In this document: positions 1 through 8,730 of the stretch, one piece after another
Layout: every line of letters starts with the position of its first letter
Numbering within the stretch: the first letter of the stretch is position 1
Assembly (NCBI RefSeq): GCF_001007875.1
Contig: NZ_CP011412.1
Span: forward strand, 3,534,001-3,598,000
DNA: 64,000 bases
Reading direction: 5' to 3'
From: Sedimenticola thiotaurini
GTDB lineage: Bacteria > Pseudomonadota > Gammaproteobacteria > Chromatiales > Chromatiaceae
Notes under the pieces: model-generated
Told to the model about the DNA's origin: nothing
Database searches by the model: none
What the model saw: only the letters and a program-made list of their open reading frames with translations
Made by a program: the position numbers and the translations under genes

Positions 1-1
1 C

Positions 2-211
2 GAGAGTCGTTGGGGCCTGTATCACCATCGGGTCGACTACCCGCAGACCGACAATGCGGAATGGTTTGTCCACGTACAGACCAAGAAGGGCGACAACGGT
101 ATGCCGATCAATTTTAAACGTGACATCGATCCCTACATCGTCGAACTGGGCGAGAGTGAGAAGGATGCCTATCAGAAACTGCGTGTGAGCAGCACACAGG
201 CCGAGTCCTGA
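2..211 (+). CDS. AprA-like / fumarate reductase-type flavoprotein, C-terminal end (partial)
   Basis: Only the last 69 codons are in the window; the frame is open from base 2 to a TGA at 209-211. The peptide contains RWGLYHHRVDYP and a Trp-Phe pair, which resembles the C-terminal helical part of AprA and other succinate dehydrogenase/fumarate reductase-family flavoproteins. Those enzymes carry FAD and pass electrons to an attached iron-sulfur subunit. An AprB-like ferredoxin gene starts 10 bases downstream, which supports a flavoprotein/ferredoxin pair. With the FAD domain missing I cannot tell true APS reductase from a paralogue. The direct link to rnf genes favours a paralogue. Confidence 0.6.
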   Translation, partial: ESRWGLYHHRVDYPQTDNAEWFVHVQTKKGDNGMPINFKRDIDPYIVELGESEKDAYQKLRVSSTQAES

Positions 212-221
212 GGAGAACATC

Positions 222-455
222 ATGCCAAAAGCAAACTTAATGAATACGGTACCGGTAGTGGTCAACAGTGAGGCGTGTATCGCCGACAAGGGCTGTTCGG
301 TCTGTGTGGACGTCTGCCCGTTGGACGTGCTGCTGATTGATGCCGCCAAGGGTACCGCCTATATGAAATACGATGAGTGCTGGTACTGCCTGCCCTGTGA
401 AAAGGACTGCCCGACCGACGCCATCACCGTCAGCATTCCCTACCTGTTGCGCTAA
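222..455 (+). CDS. AprB-like 2x[4Fe-4S] ferredoxin subunit
   Basis: A 77-residue protein with two cysteine clusters. The first is CIADKGCSVCVDVCP (CX5CX2CX3CP) and the second is CWYCLPCEKDCP followed by TDAI. The wide spacing in the first cluster and the aromatic CWYC in the second recall AprB, the electron-transfer subunit of APS reductase, though this protein is much shorter. It sits between the AprA-like flavoprotein and a HEAT-repeat gene, so I infer it takes electrons to or from that flavoprotein. Start: ATG at 222, with GAGGAG just upstream overlapping the preceding stop. Confidence 0.7.
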   Translation: MPKANLMNTVPVVVNSEACIADKGCSVCVDVCPLDVLLIDAAKGTAYMKYDECWYCLPCEKDCPTDAITVSIPYLLR

Positions 456-469
456 CCGGAGAGCAAACG

Positions 470-1435
470 ATGAATCTATCTTTTGAAGAAGGCTCGGACC
501 TGGACGACATCCGGGGACGCATAACCAGTGATGATGCGGAGATGCGTCGGGTCGCTGTGATTGACCTTGTGGATTGTGTCGACGATGAAGATGCCACGGA
601 GCTGGCGGTGCAGGCACTCTCCGACCCGGACGCCGGGGTACGGGCCGAGGCCGCCCGGATCCTGGATGAGTTTGAAGGTGAATCGGTAATCGCCGCGTTG
701 CTGAACGCGCTGGGGGATAGTGATGAGACGGTGCGGGAGGCGGCCGCCGAAACCCTGTCCGAGAACAAGGACCGGTCGGCCGGCAGCGCCATCCTGCAGC
801 GTTTTGAAGACGACGACAGTTTTGTCAAGGCGTCCTGTCTGCGTGCCCTGCGGGATCTGCGTCTGCCGGCCAGCAAGGCGGTGGCCCTGGAGTCACTGAG
901 TCACCCCGATGCCCGGGTGCGACGCGAAGCCGTGGGTGTGCTGGCCTACCTGAAGAGCGAGGACGTGTTGCTGGCATTGATGAATATTGCCAGCACCGAT
1001 GCCGATCCCCAGGTGCGCAAGGTGGGGGTGGGGTCGCTGATTTTCAGCCGCACCGAGCGGGCCGCCGAGGCCCTGATCAAGGCGCTGTCGGATGAGAACT
1101 GGCAGGTGCGGGAAGAGGCGGCCCTGATCATCGGCAAGGTGGGGGTCAGCAGTGCCGTTGCCCCCCTGATCGAAGCCATGAATGACGACTACTGGCAGGT
1201 GCGGGTCAAGGCGGCCGGCAGCCTGGGGAAATTGAAAGATCCCGCCGCAGTGGATGTGCTGGGTCAGGCCCTCTCTTTCAATATCAGCAACCTGCGCAAG
1301 GAGGCGGCGGCCGCCCTGGGCGAGATCGCTTCCCCGGCGGGCCTGCCGTTCCTGGAAGCGGCCAGTGGTGACATCGATCCCGACGTGCGCAAGGTGGCGC
1401 TCTGGGCTATCGATCAGATCAACCAGAAAAATTGA
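470..1435 (+). CDS. HEAT-repeat (PBS lyase HEAT-like) protein
   Basis: A 321-residue soluble protein with no signal peptide or membrane segment. It consists of about nine tandem roughly 31-residue helical repeats, each with a pattern like DxxxxVRxxAAxxLG (e.g. [15 protein letters not shown] and [15 protein letters not shown]). This is the HEAT/PBS-lyase repeat type, a protein-protein docking scaffold. The N-terminal 60 residues are strongly acidic. It lies 14 bases after one ferredoxin gene and 10 bases before another, so it probably organises or matures this redox complex. A phycobilin-lyase role is unlikely, as there is no phycobiliprotein context. Its exact function is unknown. Confidence 0.8.
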   Translation: MNLSFEEGSDLDDIRGRITSDDAEMRRVAVIDLVDCVDDEDATELAVQALSDPDAGVRAEAARILDEFEGESVIAALLNALGDSDETVREAAAETLSENKDRSAGSAILQRFEDDDSFVKASCLRALRDLRLPASKAVALESLSHPDARVRREAVGVLAYLKSEDVLLALMNIASTDADPQVRKVGVGSLIFSRTERAAEALIKALSDENWQVREEAALIIGKVGVSSAVAPLIEAMNDDYWQVRVKAAGSLGKLKDPAAVDVLGQALSFNISNLRKEAAAALGEIASPAGLPFLEAASGDIDPDVRKVALWAIDQINQKN

Positions 1436-1445
1436 GGAAGCGAGT

Positions 1446-1772
1446 ATGGCATTCGTAGTCACTGATAACTGTGTCCGGTGCAAATACACCGACTGTGTTG
1501 ATGTCTGTCCGGTTGACGACTGTTTTCGGGAAGGAGAGAACTTTCTGGTCATCGATCCCGAGACCTGTATCGACTGTTCGCTCTGCGTGCCGGAGTGTCC
1601 CGCCGAGGCGATCTTTGCAGTGGATGATGTGCCGGAGGATCAGCGTGAATATATTGCGCTGAATGCGGAACTGGCCAAGCAGTGGCCCGGTATCAACAGC
1701 GCCAAGGATCCGCTGGACGGTGCGGACGACTGGGTCGACGTACCCGATAAACTGCAATACCTGGTGCGTTGA
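1446..1772 (+). CDS. FdxA-type ferredoxin (7Fe/8Fe)
   Basis: A 108-residue ferredoxin. The N-terminal half carries [14 protein letters not shown], the 7Fe-type arrangement (CX2CX4CX3CP), and then [12 protein letters not shown]. The C-terminal tail of about 50 residues (AKQWPGI region) is the extension seen in FdxA/Azotobacter FdI-type ferredoxins. It is a low-potential soluble carrier, and being the last gene before rnfA it is a likely partner of the first Rnf complex. Start: ATG at 1446 after GAGGAAGCG. The gap to rnfA is 66 bases with no terminator that I can see. Confidence 0.85.
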   Translation: MAFVVTDNCVRCKYTDCVDVCPVDDCFREGENFLVIDPETCIDCSLCVPECPAEAIFAVDDVPEDQREYIALNAELAKQWPGINSAKDPLDGADDWVDVPDKLQYLVR

Positions 1773-1838
1773 TCATGGGATCCGGCAATACAGTTTGGCG
1801 GCGTCCGGTACGCCACGGCAGGGGGAGGGTGATTCACC

Positions 1839-2414
1839 ATGGCTGAATACCTCGCCCTGCTGTTTGGCACCATCTTCGTCAACAACCTGGTGTTGTCCCG
1901 TTTTCTCGGTCTCTGTCCGTTCATGGGGGTATCCAAAAAACTGGAAACCGCCCTGGGCATGGGGATGGCTACCGCCTTCGTACTGACCCTGGCTTCCGCC
2001 ACCAGTTACCTGGCCAATAACTATCTCCTGCAGCCGCTCGGACTGGAGTATCTGCGCACTGTCACCTTTATCCTGGTGATCGCGGTGATCGTGCAGTTTA
2101 CCGAGATGGTGATGCACCGGACCAGTCCGGTGCTCTATAACCTGCTGGGTATTTTTTTGCCACTGATTACCACCAACTGTGCGGTGCTGGGTGTTGCCCT
2201 GCTCAACGTGCAGTCCGGTTACGGCTTTATCGGCTCGGCGATTTACGGTTTCGGCGGCGCCATCGGCTTCACTCTGGTGATGGTGCTGTTCGCCGCCACC
2301 CGGGAACGGCTGGAGGTGGCGGATGTGCTGCCCGCCTTCCGGGGGACACCGATTGCCCTGATCACGGCCGGATTCATGTCGGTGGCCTTCATGGGCTTCA
2401 GTGGCATGGCATGA
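1839..2414 (+). CDS. rnfA: Rnf complex subunit RnfA (copy 1)
   Basis: A 191-residue integral membrane protein with about six hydrophobic segments. It contains the RnfA/NqrE signature regions ([17 protein letters not shown] near the N-terminus; [17 protein letters not shown] in the middle). RnfA and RnfE form the inner-membrane core around a [2Fe-2S] cluster that passes electrons across the membrane; the conserved Cys in LGLCPF and TNCA are present. First gene of a six-gene set in the order A-B-C-D-G-E. Start ATG at 1839, preceded by a GGGGGAGGG ribosome site. Confidence 0.95.
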   Translation: MAEYLALLFGTIFVNNLVLSRFLGLCPFMGVSKKLETALGMGMATAFVLTLASATSYLANNYLLQPLGLEYLRTVTFILVIAVIVQFTEMVMHRTSPVLYNLLGIFLPLITTNCAVLGVALLNVQSGYGFIGSAIYGFGGAIGFTLVMVLFAATRERLEVADVLPAFRGTPIALITAGFMSVAFMGFSGMA

Positions 2415-2423
2415 GGAGATGAG

Positions 2424-2984
2424 ATGGATATCCTGATGATGACGCTGCTTGCGTTACTGTTTGGCCTGGGTCTGGGCTATGCCGCCATCCGCTTCCGGGT
2501 GGAGGGTGATCCGCTGGTGGACAAGATCGATGCGGTGCTGCCCCAGACCCAGTGCGGCCAGTGCGGTCATCCGGGCTGCCGGCCCTATGCCACGGCCTTG
2601 GCCGAGGGCAGTGCGGAGATCAACCAGTGTCCACCCGGTGGCGAGGCCGGCATGCGCGCCCTGGCGGAACTGCTGGGTCGTGATCCGATGCCCCTGGCGG
2701 GCATGGAGGCGGGTGCGGTGGAACCGCTGCCCAAAGTGGCGGTGGTGGATGAATCCACCTGTATCGGCTGTACCAAGTGTGTCCAGGCCTGTCCGGTGGA
2801 CGCCATTATCGGAGCGCCGAAACAGAAACATACGGTGCTGGAGGCGTATTGCACCGGCTGTGAACTCTGCCTGCCCCCCATCTGTCCGGTACCGGACTGC
2901 CTGACTCTGCGTCCGGTCAGGCCCACCATCAGTCGTTGGAAGTGGCAGGCACCCGATATACAGGAACAGGAGCAGGCGGCATGA
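2424..2984 (+). CDS. rnfB: Rnf complex ferredoxin subunit RnfB (copy 1)
   Basis: 186 residues. An N-terminal membrane anchor (about residues 1-24) is followed by the CGQCGHPGC cluster motif (near 40) and a two-cluster ferredoxin domain ([12 protein letters not shown] near 113). RnfB takes electrons from soluble ferredoxin or delivers them to it at the cytoplasmic face. Odd point: the last cluster reads [13 protein letters not shown], that is CX2CX2CX4CP. The RnfB at 55140-55670 has the ordinary CX2CX2CX3CP. The DNA reads cleanly through this extra residue. It overlaps rnfC by ATGA. Confidence 0.93.
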   Translation: MDILMMTLLALLFGLGLGYAAIRFRVEGDPLVDKIDAVLPQTQCGQCGHPGCRPYATALAEGSAEINQCPPGGEAGMRALAELLGRDPMPLAGMEAGAVEPLPKVAVVDESTCIGCTKCVQACPVDAIIGAPKQKHTVLEAYCTGCELCLPPICPVPDCLTLRPVRPTISRWKWQAPDIQEQEQAA

Positions 2985-4501
2985 GACGGTTGTGGTCCTT
3001 CCCCGGCGGCATCCGCCTGCCCGGTTTCAAGCAGTTGTCCAACCGGGAGGCGGTTCGCCCCCTGCCTCTGCCGGAACGGCTCTTTCTGCCCCTGCGCCAG
3101 CACATCGGGGCACCGGCCCGGCCGTTGGTGGCGGTGGGAGAGCGTGTGTGCAAGGGGCAGCTGGTGGCGGAGGCGACCGCCTTTGTCAGCGCGCCGGTGC
3201 ATGCCTCGACCTCCGGTGTGGTGACCGACATCGGCGAACACCGTCTGCCCCATCCCTCCGGTATCGCGGAACCCTGTATCGTGATCGAGGCGGATGGCGA
3301 GGAGCGTTGGCATCCCGACCTGGTGCCGTACTCCGAGCCGGACAACGCCACCCCGGAACAGCTGCTGGCTACCATTCGCCAGGCCGGCATTGTCGGTTTG
3401 GGTGGGGCAGTATTCCCATCCGCGGCCAAGCTCAAACCACCGCACCGGATCGATACCCTGATTATCAACGGGGTGGAGTGCGAGCCCTATATCACCTGCG
3501 ACGACCTGCTGATGCGTAGCCGCGCCGAAGCTGTGCTGCGGGGGTGTCTGCTGTTGCAGCGCATCCTCGCTGCGGACCAGTGCATCCTGGCGGTGGAGGA
3601 TAACAAGCCGGAGGCGCTGGCGCAGTTGCGCCTGGCCCGGGAGAAGCTGATAGCGGCGGACGCCGCCGGGGCCGGGCAGATCGAGTTGGTGGCCATCCCT
3701 ACCGTGTTTCCGGCCGGTGGTGAGAAGCAGTTGATCAAGGTGCTGACCGGCTGCGAAGTGCCGGCCGGCGGCTTGCCCTATGAGTTGGGCATTGTCTGCC
3801 TCAACGTGGCCACCACGGCGGCAGTGCATGATGCCATCCTGCTCGGGCGACCGCTGGTGTCACGTCTGGTCACGGTCACCGGGAGCGGAATCAGGCATCC
3901 GGGTAACTACCAGGTGCCGCTGGGTACGCCCATCGCCGCGCTGCTGGAGGCGGCCGGCGGAGCGGATGGCGAGGCGGAGCTGATCATGGGGGGTCCCATG
4001 ATGGGCCAGCGCCTGCCTACTCCCCAGGCGATGGTGGTGAAGGGGACCAACTGCATCCTGGTAAACAAGCCGGAACCGCTGCCGCGACAGATGCCCTGTA
4101 TCCGCTGCGGCAGCTGCGCCGACGCCTGTCCGATGCAACTGCTGCCCCAGCAGCTTTACTGGCATGCCCGGGGCAAGACCTTCGACAAGCTGCAGCGCTA
4201 CCACCTGGACAGCTGTATTGAGTGCGGCTGCTGCAACCTGGTCTGTCCATCCCATATCCCGCTGGTCTCCTACTTCCGTTACGCCAAGACCGAAATCGCC
4301 GACCAGGAGTTCAAGCGGCAGCGGGCCGAGGAGTCCCGCCTGCGCAGTGAACTGAGACAGGAGCGGCTGGAGCGTATGCAACGGGAAGCGGAAGAGCGCA
4401 AGGCGAGACGCAAGGCGGCCCGGTCGAAGTCGAAAAAACCGGCCCCGGCTGAATCGTCCCCTACCGAAACAGCACTCAGTCAGCAGGTATCCCATGTCTG
4501 A
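2981..4501 (+). CDS. rnfC: Rnf complex subunit RnfC (copy 1)
   Basis: 506 residues from the ATG at 2981, which overlaps the rnfB stop; an upstream in-frame ATG at 2936 lies inside rnfB and is unlikely. The N-terminal barrel-sandwich and NQO1-like FMN/NADH-binding region ([26 protein letters not shown]) is followed by two [4Fe-4S] motifs, [12 protein letters not shown] and [12 protein letters not shown], and a basic Lys/Arg-rich coiled tail (about residues 440-490). RnfC is the peripheral NADH-oxidising/reducing subunit. It overlaps rnfD by 8 bases. Confidence 0.94.
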   Translation: MRRLWSFPGGIRLPGFKQLSNREAVRPLPLPERLFLPLRQHIGAPARPLVAVGERVCKGQLVAEATAFVSAPVHASTSGVVTDIGEHRLPHPSGIAEPCIVIEADGEERWHPDLVPYSEPDNATPEQLLATIRQAGIVGLGGAVFPSAAKLKPPHRIDTLIINGVECEPYITCDDLLMRSRAEAVLRGCLLLQRILAADQCILAVEDNKPEALAQLRLAREKLIAADAAGAGQIELVAIPTVFPAGGEKQLIKVLTGCEVPAGGLPYELGIVCLNVATTAAVHDAILLGRPLVSRLVTVTGSGIRHPGNYQVPLGTPIAALLEAAGGADGEAELIMGGPMMGQRLPTPQAMVVKGTNCILVNKPEPLPRQMPCIRCGSCADACPMQLLPQQLYWHARGKTFDKLQRYHLDSCIECGCCNLVCPSHIPLVSYFRYAKTEIADQEFKRQRAEESRLRSELRQERLERMQREAEERKARRKAARSKSKKPAPAESSPTETALSQQVSHV

Positions 4502-5558
4502 ATCGTCATCAGTTATCAACCCCGCCGTGGGGGCGCCCTTTATCGCTCCCACGGCCGATGTGGGCCGGGTGATGCGGCGGGTGATCTACGCCCTGTTGCC
4601 GGGATTTCTGGCCTACCTCTGGTTCTTCGGCTGGGGACCGCTGACCAATCTGGTCTACGCGGTCGCCTCCGCCCTCTGTTTCGAGGCCCTGTTACTGACA
4701 GTCCGGGGGCGCCCGCTGTGGCCGTTTCTATCTGACGGCAGTGCACTGCTCACCGCCTGTCTGCTGGCCCTGAGTCTGCCGCCCATGGCGTCCTGGTGGC
4801 TGCCGGTACTGGGCAGTTTCATCGCCATCGTGTTTGCCAAACAGCTCTACGGTGGCCTGGGCTATAACCCGGTCAATCCGGCCATGGCTGCCTATGCAGT
4901 GCTGCTGATCTCCTTCCCCCTGGAGATGAGTCAGTGGCTGTCGCCCCTGGAGTTGCAGCACCAGCTGCTGGGTCTTGTGGAGAGCTTTCACTACACCCTG
5001 ACCGGCCAGCTGCCCGATGGCCTCGGCTTTGATGCCATCAGTTCCGCCACACCACTGGACAAGCTGCGCACCGATACCGGTCTGGGGCAGGCGGTGGCAG
5101 AGATCCGCCATGCGCCGGTGTTCGGTCTGGTGGCCGGTTACGGTACCGAGTGGGTGGGCCTGGGTTATCTGCTCGGCGGCCTGGTGCTCGTGAAGCTGCG
5201 CATCATCAGCTGGCATATCCCGGTGGCCATGCTGGGGACACTGGCGGTCATGGCCACAGCCGGTTTTCTGATTGATCCCCAACTGCACGCCGATCCGTTG
5301 ATGCAGCTGTTCGGCGGTGCCAGCATGCTCGGGGCCTTTTTTATCGCTACCGATCCGGTTACCGCCGCCACCACGGCGCGGGGCAAACTGATCTACGGTG
5401 CCGGCATCGGTGTGCTGGTGTATGCCATCCGCACCTGGGGCAGTTATCCCGATGGGATCGCTTTTGCGGTGTTGTTGATGGGCATGACGGTACCCTTGCT
5501 GGATCAGTACACGGTACCGAGGATGTTCGGTGCGCGACGGAGGGGCTGGCGTGAATAG
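4494..5558 (+). CDS. rnfD: Rnf complex subunit RnfD (copy 1)
   Basis: 354-residue membrane protein of the NqrB/RnfD family with about nine hydrophobic segments. The motif DAISSATPLD near residue 185 holds the Thr that carries covalent FMN in this family. NPVNPAMAAYAVLLISFP and FIATDPVTAATT are further family landmarks. With RnfG it forms the flavin path coupled to Na+/H+ translocation. Start ATG at 4494 overlaps the end of rnfC. The end overlaps the GTG of rnfG. Confidence 0.94.
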   Translation: MSESSSVINPAVGAPFIAPTADVGRVMRRVIYALLPGFLAYLWFFGWGPLTNLVYAVASALCFEALLLTVRGRPLWPFLSDGSALLTACLLALSLPPMASWWLPVLGSFIAIVFAKQLYGGLGYNPVNPAMAAYAVLLISFPLEMSQWLSPLELQHQLLGLVESFHYTLTGQLPDGLGFDAISSATPLDKLRTDTGLGQAVAEIRHAPVFGLVAGYGTEWVGLGYLLGGLVLVKLRIISWHIPVAMLGTLAVMATAGFLIDPQLHADPLMQLFGGASMLGAFFIATDPVTAATTARGKLIYGAGIGVLVYAIRTWGSYPDGIAFAVLLMGMTVPLLDQYTVPRMFGARRRGWRE

Positions 5559-6195
5559 TGGTCGAAGTATCCTGCTGGCCGGTCTGCTGCTGGCGTTCAG
5601 CGCCTTGCTCGGCACCGGGTTGCTGAGCCTGACCCATGGACATGCGGCACCCTATATCGCCGAGAACGAGCGGTTGCGACTGCTGGCCAGCCTGAATGCG
5701 GTGATCCCGCCGGATCAATACGATAACGATCTGCTGACCGACACCCTGGAACTGTCCGATCCGCAGCTACTCGGCATGGAGGGGCCGGTGACCATCTACC
5801 GTGCCCGACGGGGCGGTGAGGCGCGGGCAGTGGCCTTCCGGGTGCGGGCGTTGGGCGGCTACTCCGGTCCGATTGAGCTGCTGGTGGGGGTCGCGGTGGA
5901 TGGCCGGTTGTCCGGTGTGCGGGTGATCAGCCACAAGGAGACACCGGGACTGGGGGATGCCATAGAGGCGGGACGCAGTGACTGGATTAGCGGATTCAAG
6001 GGCCGTTCCCGAACCAATCCGCAGGATGCCGGCTGGAAGGTCAAGCGGGACGGTGGCGTATTCGATCAGTTCACTGGTGCCACCATTACCCCCCGGGCGG
6101 TGGTGAAGGGGGTACATCGGGCACTGCAGTTCTACGATCTTCATCGTGATCAGATTTTTCTCACCACAGCTATCGCAAAGGAGACAGCAGAATGA
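5551..6195 (+). CDS. rnfG: Rnf complex FMN-binding subunit RnfG (copy 1)
   Basis: 214 residues from a GTG at 5551 (preceded by GGAGGGG), overlapping the rnfD stop; a GTG at 5530 is also in frame but lacks this site. A single N-terminal membrane helix is followed by a periplasmic FMN-binding domain. The flavinylation motif [10 protein letters not shown] near residue 176 supplies the Thr that is covalently bound to FMN by ApbE. The HKETPGLGD stretch is typical of RnfG/NqrC. No apbE gene is in the window, so the flavin transferase must be encoded elsewhere. Confidence 0.93.
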   Translation: MNSGRSILLAGLLLAFSALLGTGLLSLTHGHAAPYIAENERLRLLASLNAVIPPDQYDNDLLTDTLELSDPQLLGMEGPVTIYRARRGGEARAVAFRVRALGGYSGPIELLVGVAVDGRLSGVRVISHKETPGLGDAIEAGRSDWISGFKGRSRTNPQDAGWKVKRDGGVFDQFTGATITPRAVVKGVHRALQFYDLHRDQIFLTTAIAKETAE

Positions 6196-6899
6196 GCATG
6201 TCGGAGCAGGGTTTCATCGGCCTGATGAAGAACGGCCTTTGGCACAATAACCAGGGGTTGGTGGCCCTGCTCGGTTTATGCCCGTTGCTGGCGGTTACCT
6301 CCACCGCCAGCAACGGGCTGGGGCTGGGGCTGGCGACCATGGCGACCCTGATGGTCACCAACCTGATTGTCTCGGTTACCCGACACTGGCTGCGCAGCGA
6401 GATCCGGATCCCCATGTTCGTGTTGATTATCGCCTGCGTGGTGACCGCGATTGAACTGCTGATGAGTGCCCATCTGCATCAGCTCTACCTGGCGCTGGGC
6501 ATATTTCTACCCCTGATCGTCACCAACTGCGCCATTATCGGACGGGCCGAGGCCTTCGCCTCCAAACAGCCGGTACGCCAGGCGCTGATCGATGGGTTTG
6601 CCATGGGGCTGGGTTTCCTGGCGGTGCTGGTGGTGTTGGGCTGTGTGCGGGAACTGATCGGCTACGGCACCCTGTTCCGGGGCGCGGACAGCCTGTTCGG
6701 GCCGGCCGCCGCCGGGCTGACTGTCACAGTCTTTGCTGATTATGGTGGTTTCCTGCTGGCCATACTGCCGCCGGGCGCCTTTGTCGGCCTGGCCCTGCTG
6801 ATCGCCCTGAAAAACAAACTGGACAGTGTGGCGCGGAGCGTGCGGGAGAGCCGGCCCGGGCCAGCGGTCGCAGAAGAGCGAGCGGCAGATGCCTGCTGA
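6192..6899 (+). CDS. rnfE: Rnf complex subunit RnfE (copy 1)
   Basis: 235-residue integral membrane protein of the RnfE/NqrD family, paralogous to Rnf[21 protein letters not shown] at the start and [19 protein letters not shown] in the middle hold the conserved Cys residues for the shared [2Fe-2S] cluster. It overlaps rnfG by ATGA at 6192. It is the last gene of this rnf set; unlike the second set, no rnfH follows and the next gene is a TauE/SafE transporter 98 bases on. Confidence 0.94.
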   Translation: MSMSEQGFIGLMKNGLWHNNQGLVALLGLCPLLAVTSTASNGLGLGLATMATLMVTNLIVSVTRHWLRSEIRIPMFVLIIACVVTAIELLMSAHLHQLYLALGIFLPLIVTNCAIIGRAEAFASKQPVRQALIDGFAMGLGFLAVLVVLGCVRELIGYGTLFRGADSLFGPAAAGLTVTVFADYGGFLLAILPPGAFVGLALLIALKNKLDSVARSVRESRPGPAVAEERAADAC

Positions 6900-6997
6900 A
6901 GCGGACCAGATCCGGGGCCTCTCTGCCGTGGGGATTCTGTCAGCGAATGCCGCGCTGTTCACCGGTTGGCCGGAAGCGCCTGTCCAAGGATTGACCC

Positions 6998-7732
6998 ATG
7001 CCTGAGTCTTTCAGCCTGATGCAACTGCCCGTCGCGACGCTGGTGGTGGCGATTGCCTACCTGATTCGCGGCGTGGCAGGCTTTGGGTCCGGTCTCATCG
7101 CCATACCGCTGTTGGCGCTGATCCTGCCCCTCTCCGTGGTGGTCCCGGTGATCGCCCTGCTGGATCTGCTGGCATCGGTCAGCCACGGTTTTGGCAATCG
7201 TCGCGACATCGGCTGGCTGGAGATCTTCACCCTGCTGCCCTTCTCCCTGCTGGGTATCGGTATCGCCATCTATCTGTTTAAAACGGTTGATCCGGATCTG
7301 CTCAGTACCGGCCTGGCCCTGTTTATCATCCTCTATTCCCTGTACAACCTGGTATCGGAAAACATGCCGACAGATTTCTCCCGGCTGTGGGCCATGCCCT
7401 GGGGCGCGGCCGGTGGCATGATCAACGCCCTGTTTGGCACCGGTGGTCCGTTCTACGTTATCTATCTCAAGTTGCGGGGACTGGGCAAGGATGAACTCCG
7501 GGCGACTATTGCCACCATCCTGCTGTTTGACGGCATCGGTCGTGTAGCCGGCTACGCCATGGGGGACTTCTTTAACGAAACTGCACTGATACTCGTGGCG
7601 GCCGGACTGCCACTGGCGGCGCTGGCCCTGTTTGTGGGCGGTCACATCCAGACCGGCATGAGTCAGAAGGCCTTTCAGCGGGCCATCAGTGCGCTGCTGC
7701 TGGTGAGCGGGATCGCTCTGCTGATCAAGTAA
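6998..7732 (+). CDS. TauE/SafE family sulfite/sulfonate-type exporter
   Basis: 244-residue membrane protein with about eight hydrophobic segments. IRGVAGFGSGLIAIPLL near the N-terminus is the typical TauE/SafE (DUF81) glycine motif, and NALFGTGGPFYVIYL in the second half is its internal repeat. The family exports sulfur-containing organic or inorganic anions across the inner membrane. The substrate here is unknown, though the AprAB-like neighbours make sulfite or a related anion plausible. Start ATG at 6998 after AAGGA. It converges with the ydhR gene, with only 34 bases between stops. Confidence 0.85.
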   Translation: MPESFSLMQLPVATLVVAIAYLIRGVAGFGSGLIAIPLLALILPLSVVVPVIALLDLLASVSHGFGNRRDIGWLEIFTLLPFSLLGIGIAIYLFKTVDPDLLSTGLALFIILYSLYNLVSENMPTDFSRLWAMPWGAAGGMINALFGTGGPFYVIYLKLRGLGKDELRATIATILLFDGIGRVAGYAMGDFFNETALILVAAGLPLAALALFVGGHIQTGMSQKAFQRAISALLLVSGIALLIK

Positions 7733-7766
7733 CCGGCAGGAGTCGGGACGGATGACCGGGCCTGGC

Positions 7767-8066
7767 TCAGAGCGGGCCGTTGGTGATTTGGGTCAACGGT
7801 GTGTTGACGTCGAACAGCTTGGCATTCACCTTGTCGATGCCGAAGCTCTTGAGTCGCTCGGTGTGCATGACCATGTAATCCCTGGCCGACTGCTCGTCGG
7901 TGAACAGGTAGATCCCACCGGCCTCTCCATCGGCCCGGTTTTCGGTCCATATTTTCCACAGCAGGCCGGGTTCATCGGCGATGCTTCGGGCCAGCCCATC
8001 CATCGCATCGGTCATCTCCTGGCCGAAAGGACCAGCATATTTGAAGTCAAATTGTACCAGTTTCAT
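7767..8066 (-). CDS. ydhR: YdhR-like putative monooxygenase (dimeric alpha-beta barrel)
   Basis: 99 residues, the family's usual length. It begins MKLVQFDFKYAGPFG and includes a GLLWKIWTENRADGEAGGIYLF strand segment. These match YdhR-type proteins of the ABM/ferredoxin-like fold superfamily, proposed to oxidise small aromatics or act as quinone-related monooxygenases. It lies 18 bases downstream of the marR gene on the same strand, so it is probably co-transcribed and under MarR control together with the divergent efflux pump. That suggests a response to a toxic aromatic or phenolic compound. Confidence 0.75.
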   Translation of the reverse strand: MKLVQFDFKYAGPFGQEMTDAMDGLARSIADEPGLLWKIWTENRADGEAGGIYLFTDEQSARDYMVMHTERLKSFGIDKVNAKLFDVNTPLTQITNGPL

Positions 8067-8084
8067 TCGACGCTCCCGGTTTGG

Positions 8085-8612
8085 TTACTGTTTGTTTGGT
8101 TGTTCCAGCACGGCCGCTGCCTTGCTTAACAGTTTTTTTAGCTGTTTGCTCTCACGCTCGGTGAGCGCCTGATCCAGCCAGCACCTGGATTTTTTCTGCA
8201 CTCTGTTCAGGGATTTCTCGGCGGTTTTCTTCCCCTTTGCCGTGAGGTGCACCAGCTTGCTGCGCTTGTCCTGGGGTTGTACGGAACGGCTGATGAGCCC
8301 CCGCATTTCCAGTTGATGCAGCAACTTGGTCAGACCGCCGGAAGTGATCAGCATAGATTTCTGCAGTTCGGTGGGCGTCAGGACGTGGGGTTTGGCGGAA
8401 CGGCGCAGGGTGAGCAGGATATCGAACTCACCCATGCAGAGGTTGAATTCGGATAGGACGTCACGGGTGCGGCTTACGCCCAGGTTGTATACCCGGCCAA
8501 GGTAGATGAACAGCTCATCCTTGAGCGCGTTCGTTTCATCAGTTTCATACATCTCGGACCAGTTCTCCCGCATGAATCCAATGATCTGCTCCGATGTATA
8601 GCTTCCATCCAT
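8085..8612 (-). CDS. MarR-family transcriptional regulator
   Basis: 175 residues. The central winged-helix region (LTPTELQKSMLITSGGLTKLLHQLEMRGLISR split over about residues 80-112) is the MarR DNA-binding domain, followed by the beta wing DKRSKLVHLTAKGK. It ends in a short basic tail. It is divergent from an RND pump. The 118-base gap holds two matching palindromes at 8662-8679 and 8695-8712, so autorepression and repression of the pump are likely. Start ATG at 8612 with GGGGAAAGAG upstream. MarR repressors generally release DNA on binding phenolic ligands. Confidence 0.88.
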   Translation of the reverse strand: MDGSYTSEQIIGFMRENWSEMYETDETNALKDELFIYLGRVYNLGVSRTRDVLSEFNLCMGEFDILLTLRRSAKPHVLTPTELQKSMLITSGGLTKLLHQLEMRGLISRSVQPQDKRSKLVHLTAKGKKTAEKSLNRVQKKSRCWLDQALTERESKQLKKLLSKAAAVLEQPNKQ

Positions 8613-8661
8613 CTCTTTCCCCAGTCTTGCAGTGGTTTTGTGATAATAGCGCTTAAAATAT

Positions 8662-8679
8662 TATCTTGCAAGAAAGATA
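8662..8679. promoter_or_regulatory. MarR-type operator, site 1
   Basis: An 18-base near-palindrome, TATCTTGCAAGAAAGATA, in the gap between marR and the RND operon. Its half-site TATCTT/AAGATA recurs in site 2. It is closer to marR and probably overlaps that promoter. Confidence 0.7.
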
Positions 8680-8694
8680 ATTGGCCTGTATATT

Positions 8695-8712
8695 TATCTT
8701 TCAAGAAAGATA
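8695..8712. promoter_or_regulatory. MarR-type operator, site 2
   Basis: TATCTTTCAAGAAAGATA, a nearly perfect 18-base palindrome differing from site 1 at one base. Centre-to-centre distance is 33 bases, about three helical turns, so two dimers would sit on one DNA face. It lies 19 bases before the efflux start codon and would block transcription of the pump. Confidence 0.75.
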
Positions 8713-8730
8713 GATAGTCAAGGACTGCGC

